Shown here: in pieces, positions 53,036-59,676 of the stretch
How the letters are laid out: every line of letters starts with the position of its first letter
Numbering within the stretch: position 1 is the stretch's first letter
Position numbers and translations under genes: made by a program
NCBI GenBank assembly: GCA_934320655.1
Contig: CAKRFN010000014.1
Location: forward strand, 1 to 64,000
Reading direction: 5' to 3'
Length of the DNA: 64,000 nt
DNA from: an uncultured Eubacterium sp.
GTDB taxonomy: Bacteria > Bacillota > Clostridia > Lachnospirales > Lachnospiraceae
The notes under the pieces: model-generated
Database searches by the model: none
What the model saw: the letters and a program-made list of their open reading frames with translations, nothing else
Told to the model about the DNA's origin: nothing

Positions 53036-54271
53036 ATGAGATTCAACACAGCACTTTTGCACAGCAAAAAAATGGGTGATGAACATACCGGTGCGACATT
53101 GACGCCGGTCTGTCAGTCCAGTGCCTTTTACCAGTCCTCAGCCGAGCAGCACGAAAAGCTGTTTCACAATAAGGCAAACGGCTATTCGTATACACGGATC
53201 AACAATCCGACGATCGCAGCGTTTGAGGAGCGGATGAGCGCTTTAGAGGGCGGCATTGCATCGATCGCCTGTGCTTCCGGAATGGCGGCGATCACGAATG
53301 CACTGCTTAATATCGTGAATGCCGGACAGGAGATCGTCGCAAGCACGAGTCTCTACGGCGGGTCGATCGATGTGTTTCACGATTTTGAGGCGTTCGGTAT
53401 CAAAACGGTATTTGTCGATGTGAGTGACGAACAGGCAGTCGAGGCGGCGATCACGGATCGCACGCGGGTGATCTTTGCGGAGACAATCGGCAACCCCAAG
53501 CTGGATGTCGTAGACATTCAAAAGCTCGCAGACATCGCACACCGACACGGCCTGCCGCTCGTCATGGACAATACGGTGGCAACTGCCTACCTTGTGCAGC
53601 CGCTCGCGCTGGGAGCCGATATCGTGGTCAATTCCACTTCGAAATATATCAATGGCAGCAGCAATTCGATCAGCGGTGTGCTCACGGACAGCGGCAGATT
53701 CAAATGGGACAAGGAGCGCTATCCCGGCATGGCGGAATATGCAAGGTTTGGAAAGTTTGCATATACGGCAAAACTTCGAAACGGGCTGTTCCGCAACACC
53801 GGAGCCTGTATGGCGCCGCAGACGGCATTTTATAATCTCATCGGTATGGAGACCTTAGGCATTCGGATGGAGCGGGTCTGTGCAAATGCGCTGGCGCTCG
53901 CACAGTTTTTGGAAAAACAGCCGGGAATCACGGTCAACTATCCGGGACTGGCAGACAGTCGCTGGCATGCGATCGCAGAGAAGCAGCTGGAAAGAGGATA
54001 CGGCGGAATCTTAACGATCCGTGTCGGCAGCAAGGAGCGGGCATTCGCACTGATGAATGCACTCACGATCCCGAAAATCGTTTCGAATATCGGAGACACC
54101 AAGACGCTGATCATTCATCCGGAATCGACGCTGAATGCACACAGCACAGAGGAAGAAAAGGCGGATGCGGGCGTTTATGATGACCTGATCCGTATCAGTG
54201 CCGGTATCGAGGATGTAGAGGATCTGATCGAAGACTTTACACAGGCGTTGCAGTCTTTGGACGCGGAATAG
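53036..54271 (+). CDS. metY: O-acetylhomoserine sulfhydrylase-type PLP enzyme
   Basis: The 411-residue enzyme is of the Cys/Met-metabolism PLP family: SYTRINNPTIAAFEERMSALEGG, ACASGMAAITNALLNI, SLYGGSIDVFHDF, VMDNTVATAYLVQPLALGAD and the PLP lysine in VNSTSKYINGSSNSISG. The LVxQPLxxGADIVVNSxTKY layout with Ser-Asn near the lysine fits MetY rather than MetB or MetC. It would make homocysteine from O-acetylhomoserine with sulfide or a protein thiocarboxylate, the latter suggested by the carrier genes downstream. It begins 15 bases after cysN. Confidence 0.88.
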   Translation: MRFNTALLHSKKMGDEHTGATLTPVCQSSAFYQSSAEQHEKLFHNKANGYSYTRINNPTIAAFEERMSALEGGIASIACASGMAAITNALLNIVNAGQEIVASTSLYGGSIDVFHDFEAFGIKTVFVDVSDEQAVEAAITDRTRVIFAETIGNPKLDVVDIQKLADIAHRHGLPLVMDNTVATAYLVQPLALGADIVVNSTSKYINGSSNSISGVLTDSGRFKWDKERYPGMAEYARFGKFAYTAKLRNGLFRNTGACMAPQTAFYNLIGMETLGIRMERVCANALALAQFLEKQPGITVNYPGLADSRWHAIAEKQLERGYGGILTIRVGSKERAFALMNALTIPKIVSNIGDTKTLIIHPESTLNAHSTEEEKADAGVYDDLIRISAGIEDVEDLIEDFTQALQSLDAE

Positions 54272-54285
54272 AAGGAGGAACAGTT

Positions 54286-55146
54286 ATGGCAGTAGATTAT
54301 GCAGCTTTGAAAAAAGGCGGCTTTATGCGTCAGAAACAAAAAAATCATTTTTCACTGCGGCTGGCAGTCGTGGGTGGCAATCTGACCGTGGAAAATCTCC
54401 GCAAGATCGCAGATGTAGCGGAAACCTACGGTGACGGACATGTGCATCTGACATCCAGACAGAGCGTGGAGATCCCGTTCATCAAGCTCGAACAGGTCGA
54501 TGAGGTCAAAGAGGAACTGGCAAAGGGCGATTGCAAGCCGGGTGTCTGCGGACCGCGTGTGCGCACGATCACAGCCTGCCAGGGCAACCAGATCTGTCCG
54601 AGTGGAAATATCGACAGCTACGACATTGCGAAAAAGCTCGATGAGCGCTACTTTGCGAGGGAGCTGCCACACAAGTTTAAGTTCGGTGTCACTGGATGCC
54701 AGAACAACTGCTTAAAGGCAGAGGAGAACGATGTCGGTATCAAGGGTGCTTCCAAGGTCAACTGGAACTCCTCCGCATGTATCATGTGCGGCGTGTGTGA
54801 AAAGGCATGCCGGACGGATGCGATCACGATCGCAGACGGTAAGATCGAGTTGAACGAGGATAAATGTAACTACTGCGGCAGATGTGCCAAGGCATGTCCG
54901 ACCGATGCGTGGGAGACACAGACCGGATATCTCGTATCGTTTGGCGGACTGTTCGGAAACCGCATTTATAAGGGCGAGGAGCTGCTTCCGGTCATCACCT
55001 CGGAGGAAACCTTATTCCGTGTGACAGATGCAGCGATCCAGTTTTTTGATGACAATGCAAAACCGAGCGAGCGTTTCCGTTATACGATCGAGCGGGTAGG
55101 AATCGATAAATTTAAAGAAGCAATCAAGGAGGCGTACAATGGCTGA
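54286..55146 (+). CDS. Small assimilatory-type sulfite reductase with two extra 4Fe-4S sites
   Basis: The 286-residue protein has the nitrite/sulfite reductase half-domain first (HFSLRLAVVGGNLTVENLRKIAD, HLTSRQSVEIPFI), then the siroheme/4Fe-4S cysteines in TACQGNQICPSG and VTGCQNNCLKAE (CX5C and CX3C). Two ferredoxin motifs follow, CIMCGVCEKACRTDAI and CNYCGRCAKACPTDAW. It is a compact one-subunit sulfite reductase, about half the usual CysI size, which reduces sulfite to sulfide. It overlaps the TusA-like gene by eight bases. Confidence 0.9.
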   Translation: MAVDYAALKKGGFMRQKQKNHFSLRLAVVGGNLTVENLRKIADVAETYGDGHVHLTSRQSVEIPFIKLEQVDEVKEELAKGDCKPGVCGPRVRTITACQGNQICPSGNIDSYDIAKKLDERYFARELPHKFKFGVTGCQNNCLKAEENDVGIKGASKVNWNSSACIMCGVCEKACRTDAITIADGKIELNEDKCNYCGRCAKACPTDAWETQTGYLVSFGGLFGNRIYKGEELLPVITSEETLFRVTDAAIQFFDDNAKPSERFRYTIERVGIDKFKEAIKEAYNG

Positions 55147-55390
55147 GTTAGATTTTAATATTGATGAGAGAGTAGATATTACTGATGTGGTTTGCCCGAT
55201 GACATTTGTCAAGGCAAAGGTAGCGATGGAGGAGCTGGAGATCGGACAGGTACTTGCAGTCACGATGAACGACGGCGAGCCGGTACAGAACGTGCCGCGC
55301 AGCTTCAAGGAAGAGGGACAGCAGATCTTAAAGCTGATCGACAACGAGAACGGAACCTATGATCTGATTGTAAAAAAGGTCGAGGAATAA
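55139..55390 (+). CDS. TusA/YedF family sulfur-carrier protein
   Basis: The 83-residue protein has the TusA fold and its single functional Cys in DITDVVCPMTFVKAKVAMEEL. The usual CPxP motif is CPMT here. TusA proteins carry persulfide sulfur between enzymes. Its position directly after the sulfite reductase, with overlapping genes, suggests it receives or guides sulfur leaving that enzyme toward the carrier HcyS. Confidence 0.88.
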   Translation: MAELDFNIDERVDITDVVCPMTFVKAKVAMEELEIGQVLAVTMNDGEPVQNVPRSFKEEGQQILKLIDNENGTYDLIVKKVEE

Positions 55391-55393
55391 CGG

Positions 55394-55421
55394 ATCAGAA
55401 ATCACAGATCAGAAATCACAG
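55394..55421 (+). repeat. 14-bp tandem duplication before the thioredoxin gene
   Basis: ATCAGAAATCACAG occurs twice back to back, immediately before the GGAGG of the thioredoxin gene. It is probably a recent slip without function. Confidence 0.8.
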
Positions 55422-55433
55422 GAGGGCGGATCA

Positions 55434-55754
55434 ATGGCAAAGAGAGTGAGCGGAGCGGACTTTCAGGCAGAGGTTTTGGATGAAAAGTTACCGGTGCTGG
55501 CAGAATTTTATTCGGACAGCTGCATTCCGTGTAAACAGTTATCGCCGATCTTAGGAGGGATCGAGGATGACTATGAGGATCAGTTAAAGGTCGTCAAGAT
55601 CAATGTGAATTTTGACGCGGATCTGGCACAGAAATATGAAGTGGCGGCATCGCCGACCATCCTTATTTTTAAGGACGGTGCAGAGGTACGGCGCGTGCGC
55701 GGACTCATCAAGCGTCCGGAGCTGGAAGCGATCGTAAAGGAAGTATTAGGATAA
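55434..55754 (+). CDS. Thioredoxin with CIPC active site
   Basis: The 106-residue protein has the thioredoxin fold (VLAEFYSDSCIPCKQLSPIL, NFDADLAQKYEVAASPTILIFKDG with the cis-Pro) but CIPC in place of CGPC, which should raise the redox potential. Within this operon it probably gives electrons for APS or sulfur-carrier steps and is reduced by the TrxB-like enzyme at 57365. The ATG follows GGAGG. The cell's general thioredoxin is likely encoded elsewhere. Confidence 0.88.
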   Translation: MAKRVSGADFQAEVLDEKLPVLAEFYSDSCIPCKQLSPILGGIEDDYEDQLKVVKINVNFDADLAQKYEVAASPTILIFKDGAEVRRVRGLIKRPELEAIVKEVLG

Positions 55755-55797
55755 ATCATATCACAGGCAGGAAAGACAAAATCAGGAGGAAATGAAT

Positions 55798-56007
55798 ATG
55801 TTAGTAACAGTCGCAGGTGTAAAAAAGGAGATCAAAGAGGGAACGACAATCGCACAGTTGATCGTGGATGAAAAGGTAGAAAATCCCGATTACGTGACAG
55901 TGACCGTCAATGATGATTTCGTGGAGAGCGATGATTTCGCAACGACACAGATCAAGGAAAATGACAGTATCGAGTTTCTCTATTTCATGGGAGGAGGTGC
56001 GTTTTAA
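55798..56007 (+). CDS. hcyS: ThiS-like sulfur carrier with masked C-terminus (HcyS type)
   Basis: The 69-residue protein has the ubiquitin-like ThiS pattern (VTVAGVKKEIKEGTTIAQLIVDEKV cut here, VTVNDDFVE, IKENDSIEFLYFMGG). Ordinary ThiS ends in Gly-Gly, but this one ends GGGAF, so two residues must be removed before the carboxylate can be activated. A JAMM protease and a ThiF-like enzyme follow in the operon, as for HcyS of Wolinella as I recall it. An ATG at 55792 is too near the AGGAGG; the ATG at 55798 is preferred. Its final Gly codons form the ribosome site of the next gene. Confidence 0.85.
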   Translation: MLVTVAGVKKEIKEGTTIAQLIVDEKVENPDYVTVTVNDDFVESDDFATTQIKENDSIEFLYFMGGGAF

Positions 56008-56813
56008 TGGCATTTACGAATGAACAGATGGAACGCTACTCCCGCCATATTATCTTGCAGGAGGTCGGCGTCAAAGGACAGAAAAAGCTCTTAAACGGCA
56101 AGGTGCTGATCATTGGTGCGGGCGGACTCGGCGCTCCGGCTGCGATGTATTTAGCAGCCGCAGGTGTGGGTACGATCGGCATTGTCGATGCGGATGAGGT
56201 CGATCTGTCCAATCTACAGAGACAGATCATCCACGGAACCGCAGATGTCGGCAAGGCAAAGGTAAAATCAGCCAAAGAGACGATGAATGCGATGAATCCG
56301 GATGTCACAGTCAATACCTACCGCGAGTTTGTGACCTCGGAAAATATTATGGATCTGATCGCGGACTACGATTTTATCATCGACGGAACCGATAATTTTC
56401 CGGCAAAATTCTTAATCAACGATGCGTGCGTCATGGCGAAAAAGCCGTTTTCACATGCGGGTATCATCCGTTTCAAGGGTCAGCTCATGACCTATGTGCC
56501 CGGGGAGGGTCCGTGCTATCGCTGTGTATTCAAAAATCCGCCGCCGAAGGATGCTGTACCGACCTGTAAGCAGGCGGGTGTCATCGGAGCAATGGGCGGT
56601 GTGATCGGCAGTCTCCAGGCGATGGAAGCGATCAAATACCTGATCGGAGTCGGCGATCTGCTCACAGGCAAGCTGCTGACTTTTGATGCATTAAAGATGG
56701 AATTCCATACGATCAAGCTGCCGAAGCATACGGATGGCTGCGCAGTCTGCGGCTCACATCCGACGATTACGGAGCTGATCGATTACGAGCAGGCCGAGTG
56801 TGACGGAAAGTAG
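56007..56813 (+). CDS. hcyF: ThiF/MoeB-like adenylyltransferase (HcyF type)
   Basis: The 268-residue E1-like enzyme adenylates the C-terminus of a ubiquitin-like carrier. The ATP site is IIGAGGLGAPAAMYLAAAG, followed by VDADEVDLSNLQRQIIH with the Arg finger, DGTDNFPAKFLINDAC, and zinc-binding pairs CYRC and CAVC. The sulfur carrier just upstream is its evident partner. The ATG shares a base with the carrier's stop. It would then allow thiocarboxylate formation with sulfide or TusA sulfur. Confidence 0.92.
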   Translation: MAFTNEQMERYSRHIILQEVGVKGQKKLLNGKVLIIGAGGLGAPAAMYLAAAGVGTIGIVDADEVDLSNLQRQIIHGTADVGKAKVKSAKETMNAMNPDVTVNTYREFVTSENIMDLIADYDFIIDGTDNFPAKFLINDACVMAKKPFSHAGIIRFKGQLMTYVPGEGPCYRCVFKNPPPKDAVPTCKQAGVIGAMGGVIGSLQAMEAIKYLIGVGDLLTGKLLTFDALKMEFHTIKLPKHTDGCAVCGSHPTITELIDYEQAECDGK

Positions 56814-56859
56814 GAACGTTGATGACCAACAGGTCGCATATGACAGAAAGTAGGAAACT

Positions 56860-57273
56860 ATGTTATATTTATCACAGGAAGATTATGAGAAGATATTGAC
56901 ACATTGCAAAGAGGGGCTTCCGAATGAGTCCTGCGGTCTGATCGGAGGCACAAAGGACGGCGACAAAAAGGAGATCAAAAAGGTCTATCTGCTCACGAAC
57001 CTCGATCAGAGTAACGAGCATTTTTCGATGGATCCGAAGGAGCAGCTCGCGGCAGTCAAGGATATGCGCGCAAACGGATATGTGCTGCTCGGCAACTTCC
57101 ATTCGCATCCCGAATCACCGTCAAGACCTTCCGAGGAGGACAAACGGCTCGCCTATGATTCCAAGGTGAATTATCTGATCCTCTCACTGATGGATGCGGA
57201 GCATCCGGTGCTCAATGCATTTGTGATCGATGAAGAAAAAAATGTGACAAAGGAAGAACTGATCATCGGCTGA
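56860..57273 (+). CDS. hcyD: JAMM/MPN+ metalloprotease (HcyD type)
   Basis: The 137-residue zinc peptidase has the JAMM motif: an early Glu (LPNESCGLIGG) and NFHSHPESPSRPSEED, giving HxHP...SxxD. Mec+-like and HcyD enzymes release amino acids from carrier proteins or trim their tails. Here it is expected to remove Ala-Phe from the GGGAF carrier end, and it could also release the product. It is 46 bases after the ThiF-like gene in the same operon. Confidence 0.9.
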   Translation: MLYLSQEDYEKILTHCKEGLPNESCGLIGGTKDGDKKEIKKVYLLTNLDQSNEHFSMDPKEQLAAVKDMRANGYVLLGNFHSHPESPSRPSEEDKRLAYDSKVNYLILSLMDAEHPVLNAFVIDEEKNVTKEELIIG

Positions 57274-57364
57274 TCGCTGAAGTTCCTTCCGATGGTGCAT
57301 ACACCGGCATGAAACCGGAGAACCTAATAAAAATTATGAGTAATGAGGCAAAATGGAGGGAACT

Positions 57365-58306
57365 ATGGCAGACAAAATGAAGGATCTGATCATTATCGGC
57401 AGCGGTCCGGCGGGCTTGTCCGCCGCGGTATATGCGCAGCGCGCGATGCTCGATCAGGTCGTGATCGAAAAAGGCTTTAGCGGCGGACAGATCGTGACAA
57501 CCGAACAGGTAGACAACTATCTGGGGCTGTACGGAGAGAACGGGTATGATCTGGCGATGCGTTTTAAGGATCATGCGGATCAGCTCGGTGTGCCGTTTTT
57601 AGAGGCGGAGGTCACGCAGATCACAGACAGCGGAGATCACAAGGAGATACATCTCGAGGGTGGTGAAGTGCTCACGGCAAAGGCAGTCATTTTAGCGACC
57701 GGAGCGAATCACAAGCCACTTGGCGTGTCGGGAGAGAGCGAATTTTCCGGCGCGGGAGTCTCTTACTGTGCGACCTGTGACGGTGCTTTTTTCAGAAACC
57801 GGACAGTCGCGGTCGTCGGTGGCGGCGATGTCGCACTTGAGGATGCGCTGTATCTGTCGAAGCTGTGTGAAAAGGTATATCTGATCCACCGCAGGGATGA
57901 GCTGCGCGGGGCAAAGCTGTTGCAGCAGCGCGTATTTGACGCGGAAAATATCGAGTTTTTAGGCAGCAGCGAGATCACGCAGATCACAGGATCCGGCATG
58001 GTCGAGCAGATCACCGTAGCGGATAGAAAGAGCAGTACTGCGAGGGAGCTTGCGGTGTCCGGCGTGTTTATCGCAGTCGGCATGGAGCCGCAGAATGCGC
58101 TCGTACAGGGGCTGGTCGCACTCGATGATGCAGGATATATCATTGCCGGAGAGGATTGCAGAACGAGCGTGCCCGGCATCTATGCGGTCGGGGACATCCG
58201 CACGAAGCAGCTTCGGCAGGTCGTGACCGCGGTTGCCGACGGAGCGGTCGCAGTATCTTCTCTGGAACAGGATTTATTGGAACAGGATCGAAATACAGTC
58301 ATTTAG
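57365..58306 (+). CDS. trxB: Thioredoxin reductase-like flavoprotein
   Basis: The 313-residue enzyme has the FAD site LIIIGSGPAGLSAAVYAQRA, the redox-active pair YCATCDGAFFRN, the NADPH site VVGGGDVALEDALYL, and the final VYAVGDIRTKQLRQVVTAVADG. It reduces thioredoxin with NADPH, presumably the CIPC thioredoxin in this operon. The ATG at 57365 follows GGAGG; an ATG four codons earlier lacks a site. The preceding gap of about 90 bases shows no clear promoter. Confidence 0.94.
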   Translation: MADKMKDLIIIGSGPAGLSAAVYAQRAMLDQVVIEKGFSGGQIVTTEQVDNYLGLYGENGYDLAMRFKDHADQLGVPFLEAEVTQITDSGDHKEIHLEGGEVLTAKAVILATGANHKPLGVSGESEFSGAGVSYCATCDGAFFRNRTVAVVGGGDVALEDALYLSKLCEKVYLIHRRDELRGAKLLQQRVFDAENIEFLGSSEITQITGSGMVEQITVADRKSSTARELAVSGVFIAVGMEPQNALVQGLVALDDAGYIIAGEDCRTSVPGIYAVGDIRTKQLRQVVTAVADGAVAVSSLEQDLLEQDRNTVI

Positions 58307-58329
58307 ACAGGAAAGGAGACCTATTTATC

Positions 58330-58764
58330 ATGCGTATTACAAAGAAAGGTCAGTATGCATTGTTTTTTATGATCGATCTGGCACTTCATGAGGGCGAGAC
58401 TATAACGGTAAAGCAGGTCGCCAAAACCTATGATTTGTCGGAAAAATATCTCGAACAGGTCGCTGCAAAGCTGCGTCAGGCGGGTGCGGTGAAGGTTATT
58501 CGGGGCAGCCACGGCGGTTATTATCTGGCAAAGGATGGCAGGGACTATACGGTCGGTGAGATCTTAGACACGATCGAAGGTCAGAAAAATGCCGTGGAGA
58601 TCGATCTGGATCAGACGAGCGAGAGCAATAAAGCGATGAACATCGTCATTCAGGATCTCGGACAGGCGGTTGACAGTGCGGTCGACCATGTGTTAGACGG
58701 CATGACACTGACCGATATGGTTCGTGTGTATAACGAACAGGAAACGTTTTCGTATATTATATAG
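58330..58764 (+). CDS. cymR: Rrf2-family regulator, CymR-like
   Basis: The 144-residue regulator has the Rrf2 winged helix: MRITKKGQYALFFMIDLALHE, ITVKQVAKTYDLSEKYLEQVAAKL and VIRGSHGGYYLAKD. The three cysteines of the Fe-S-binding IscR type are absent, which favours CymR. CymR represses cysteine genes in Firmicutes together with CysK. It ends the sulfur operon, and an inverted repeat that could be its operator lies on the cysK promoter. Its AAAGGAG site sets the ATG at 58330. Confidence 0.85.
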   Translation: MRITKKGQYALFFMIDLALHEGETITVKQVAKTYDLSEKYLEQVAAKLRQAGAVKVIRGSHGGYYLAKDGRDYTVGEILDTIEGQKNAVEIDLDQTSESNKAMNIVIQDLGQAVDSAVDHVLDGMTLTDMVRVYNEQETFSYII

Positions 58765-58785
58765 TACTATTATATAGTAACCATC

Positions 58786-58818
58786 AAAGACATCTGAAAC
58801 CGATCAGGTGTCTTTTTT
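58786..58818 (+). terminator. Rho-independent terminator of the sulfur operon
   Basis: AAAGACATCTGA and TCAGGTGTCTTT pair around AACCGA with a T run, 22 bases after the regulator's stop. Confidence 0.85.
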
Positions 58819-58864
58819 CATGTGATAGCAAATTCCTGTCACATAAAAATGTTCCGCATGGATG

Positions 58865-58893
58865 TTGCAAAAATAAAAATCCTCTGCTATTAT
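58865..58893 (+). promoter_or_regulatory. Promoter of the TetR gene
   Basis: TTGCAA (58865-58870), 17 bases and TATTAT (58888-58893). Confidence 0.6.
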
Positions 58894-58951
58894 AGAAGTG
58901 TAATCGCAAGTACAATTCTAATTATAGTTTCAAAAAAGGAGCGTGAAGTCA

Positions 58952-59653
58952 TTGCCATTGAGAGGAAAGCAGCCGAGCGGGCTGCTGACACAGCAGAAAA
59001 TGCTGCGCGCAGCCGTGGCACTGTTTCTGGAAAAAGGATATACAAAGACGACGACCGGAGAGATTTCAAAGGCAGCAGGTATGGGGCAGAGTTCATTTTT
59101 TCATGTGTTCCCCAGTAAGGAGGGACTGCTGCTGGAGCTGGTGCGGCGGATGTTCGGCGGGCAGTTCCGGTTGGCGGAGCAGCATGGTACGGATGATCCC
59201 GTGTTTCTGTATGCTGTGGAGACTGCCTTGCAGCTCCATATCGCGGAGCTGACTGAGCCGCTGCGGGAGCTGTATGTGATGAGCTATTCGCTTCCGACCA
59301 CAGCCGCATATATTTATCAGAGCACGGCGGCACGGCTGGCGCAGATTTTTGGCGCGTATGTGCCGGACGCACAGGCGAAGGATTTCTATGAGATGGAGAT
59401 CGCATCGGCGGGTATGATGCGCGGGTTTATGTCGGTGCCCTGTGATCTGTATTTTACGATGGAGGCAAAGATCCGCCGGTTTTTAGACTGTGCGCTCAAA
59501 CTCTACAATATTCCGCCGCAACAGCGGGAGGCGGTCACTGCGGCAGTACTGCAGATGGATCTGCATGAAATGGCGGCGGACATGATCCGAAGGACAGTGC
59601 AGCAGGCGGAGGAAGGATTTGCGGAGCTTGTATCGGACGCAAACGGAAAATAA
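58952..59653 (+). CDS. TetR/AcrR-family transcriptional regulator
   Basis: The 233-residue protein has the TetR N-terminal helix-turn-helix (LLTQQKMLRAAVALFLEKGYTKTTTGEISKAAGMG cut here, then QSSFFHVFPSKEGLLLEL) and a helical ligand-binding part. The GTG at 58943 almost touches the AAGGAG site, so the TTG at 58952 with a ten-base gap is a better start. It stands between the sulfur operon and a large surface-protein gene 23 bases downstream, which it may control or share a transcript with. The ligand is unknown. Confidence 0.85.
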   Translation: MPLRGKQPSGLLTQQKMLRAAVALFLEKGYTKTTTGEISKAAGMGQSSFFHVFPSKEGLLLELVRRMFGGQFRLAEQHGTDDPVFLYAVETALQLHIAELTEPLRELYVMSYSLPTTAAYIYQSTAARLAQIFGAYVPDAQAKDFYEMEIASAGMMRGFMSVPCDLYFTMEAKIRRFLDCALKLYNIPPQQREAVTAAVLQMDLHEMAADMIRRTVQQAEEGFAELVSDANGK

Positions 59654-59676
59654 CACTTTTTTAGGAGGGGATTCAT

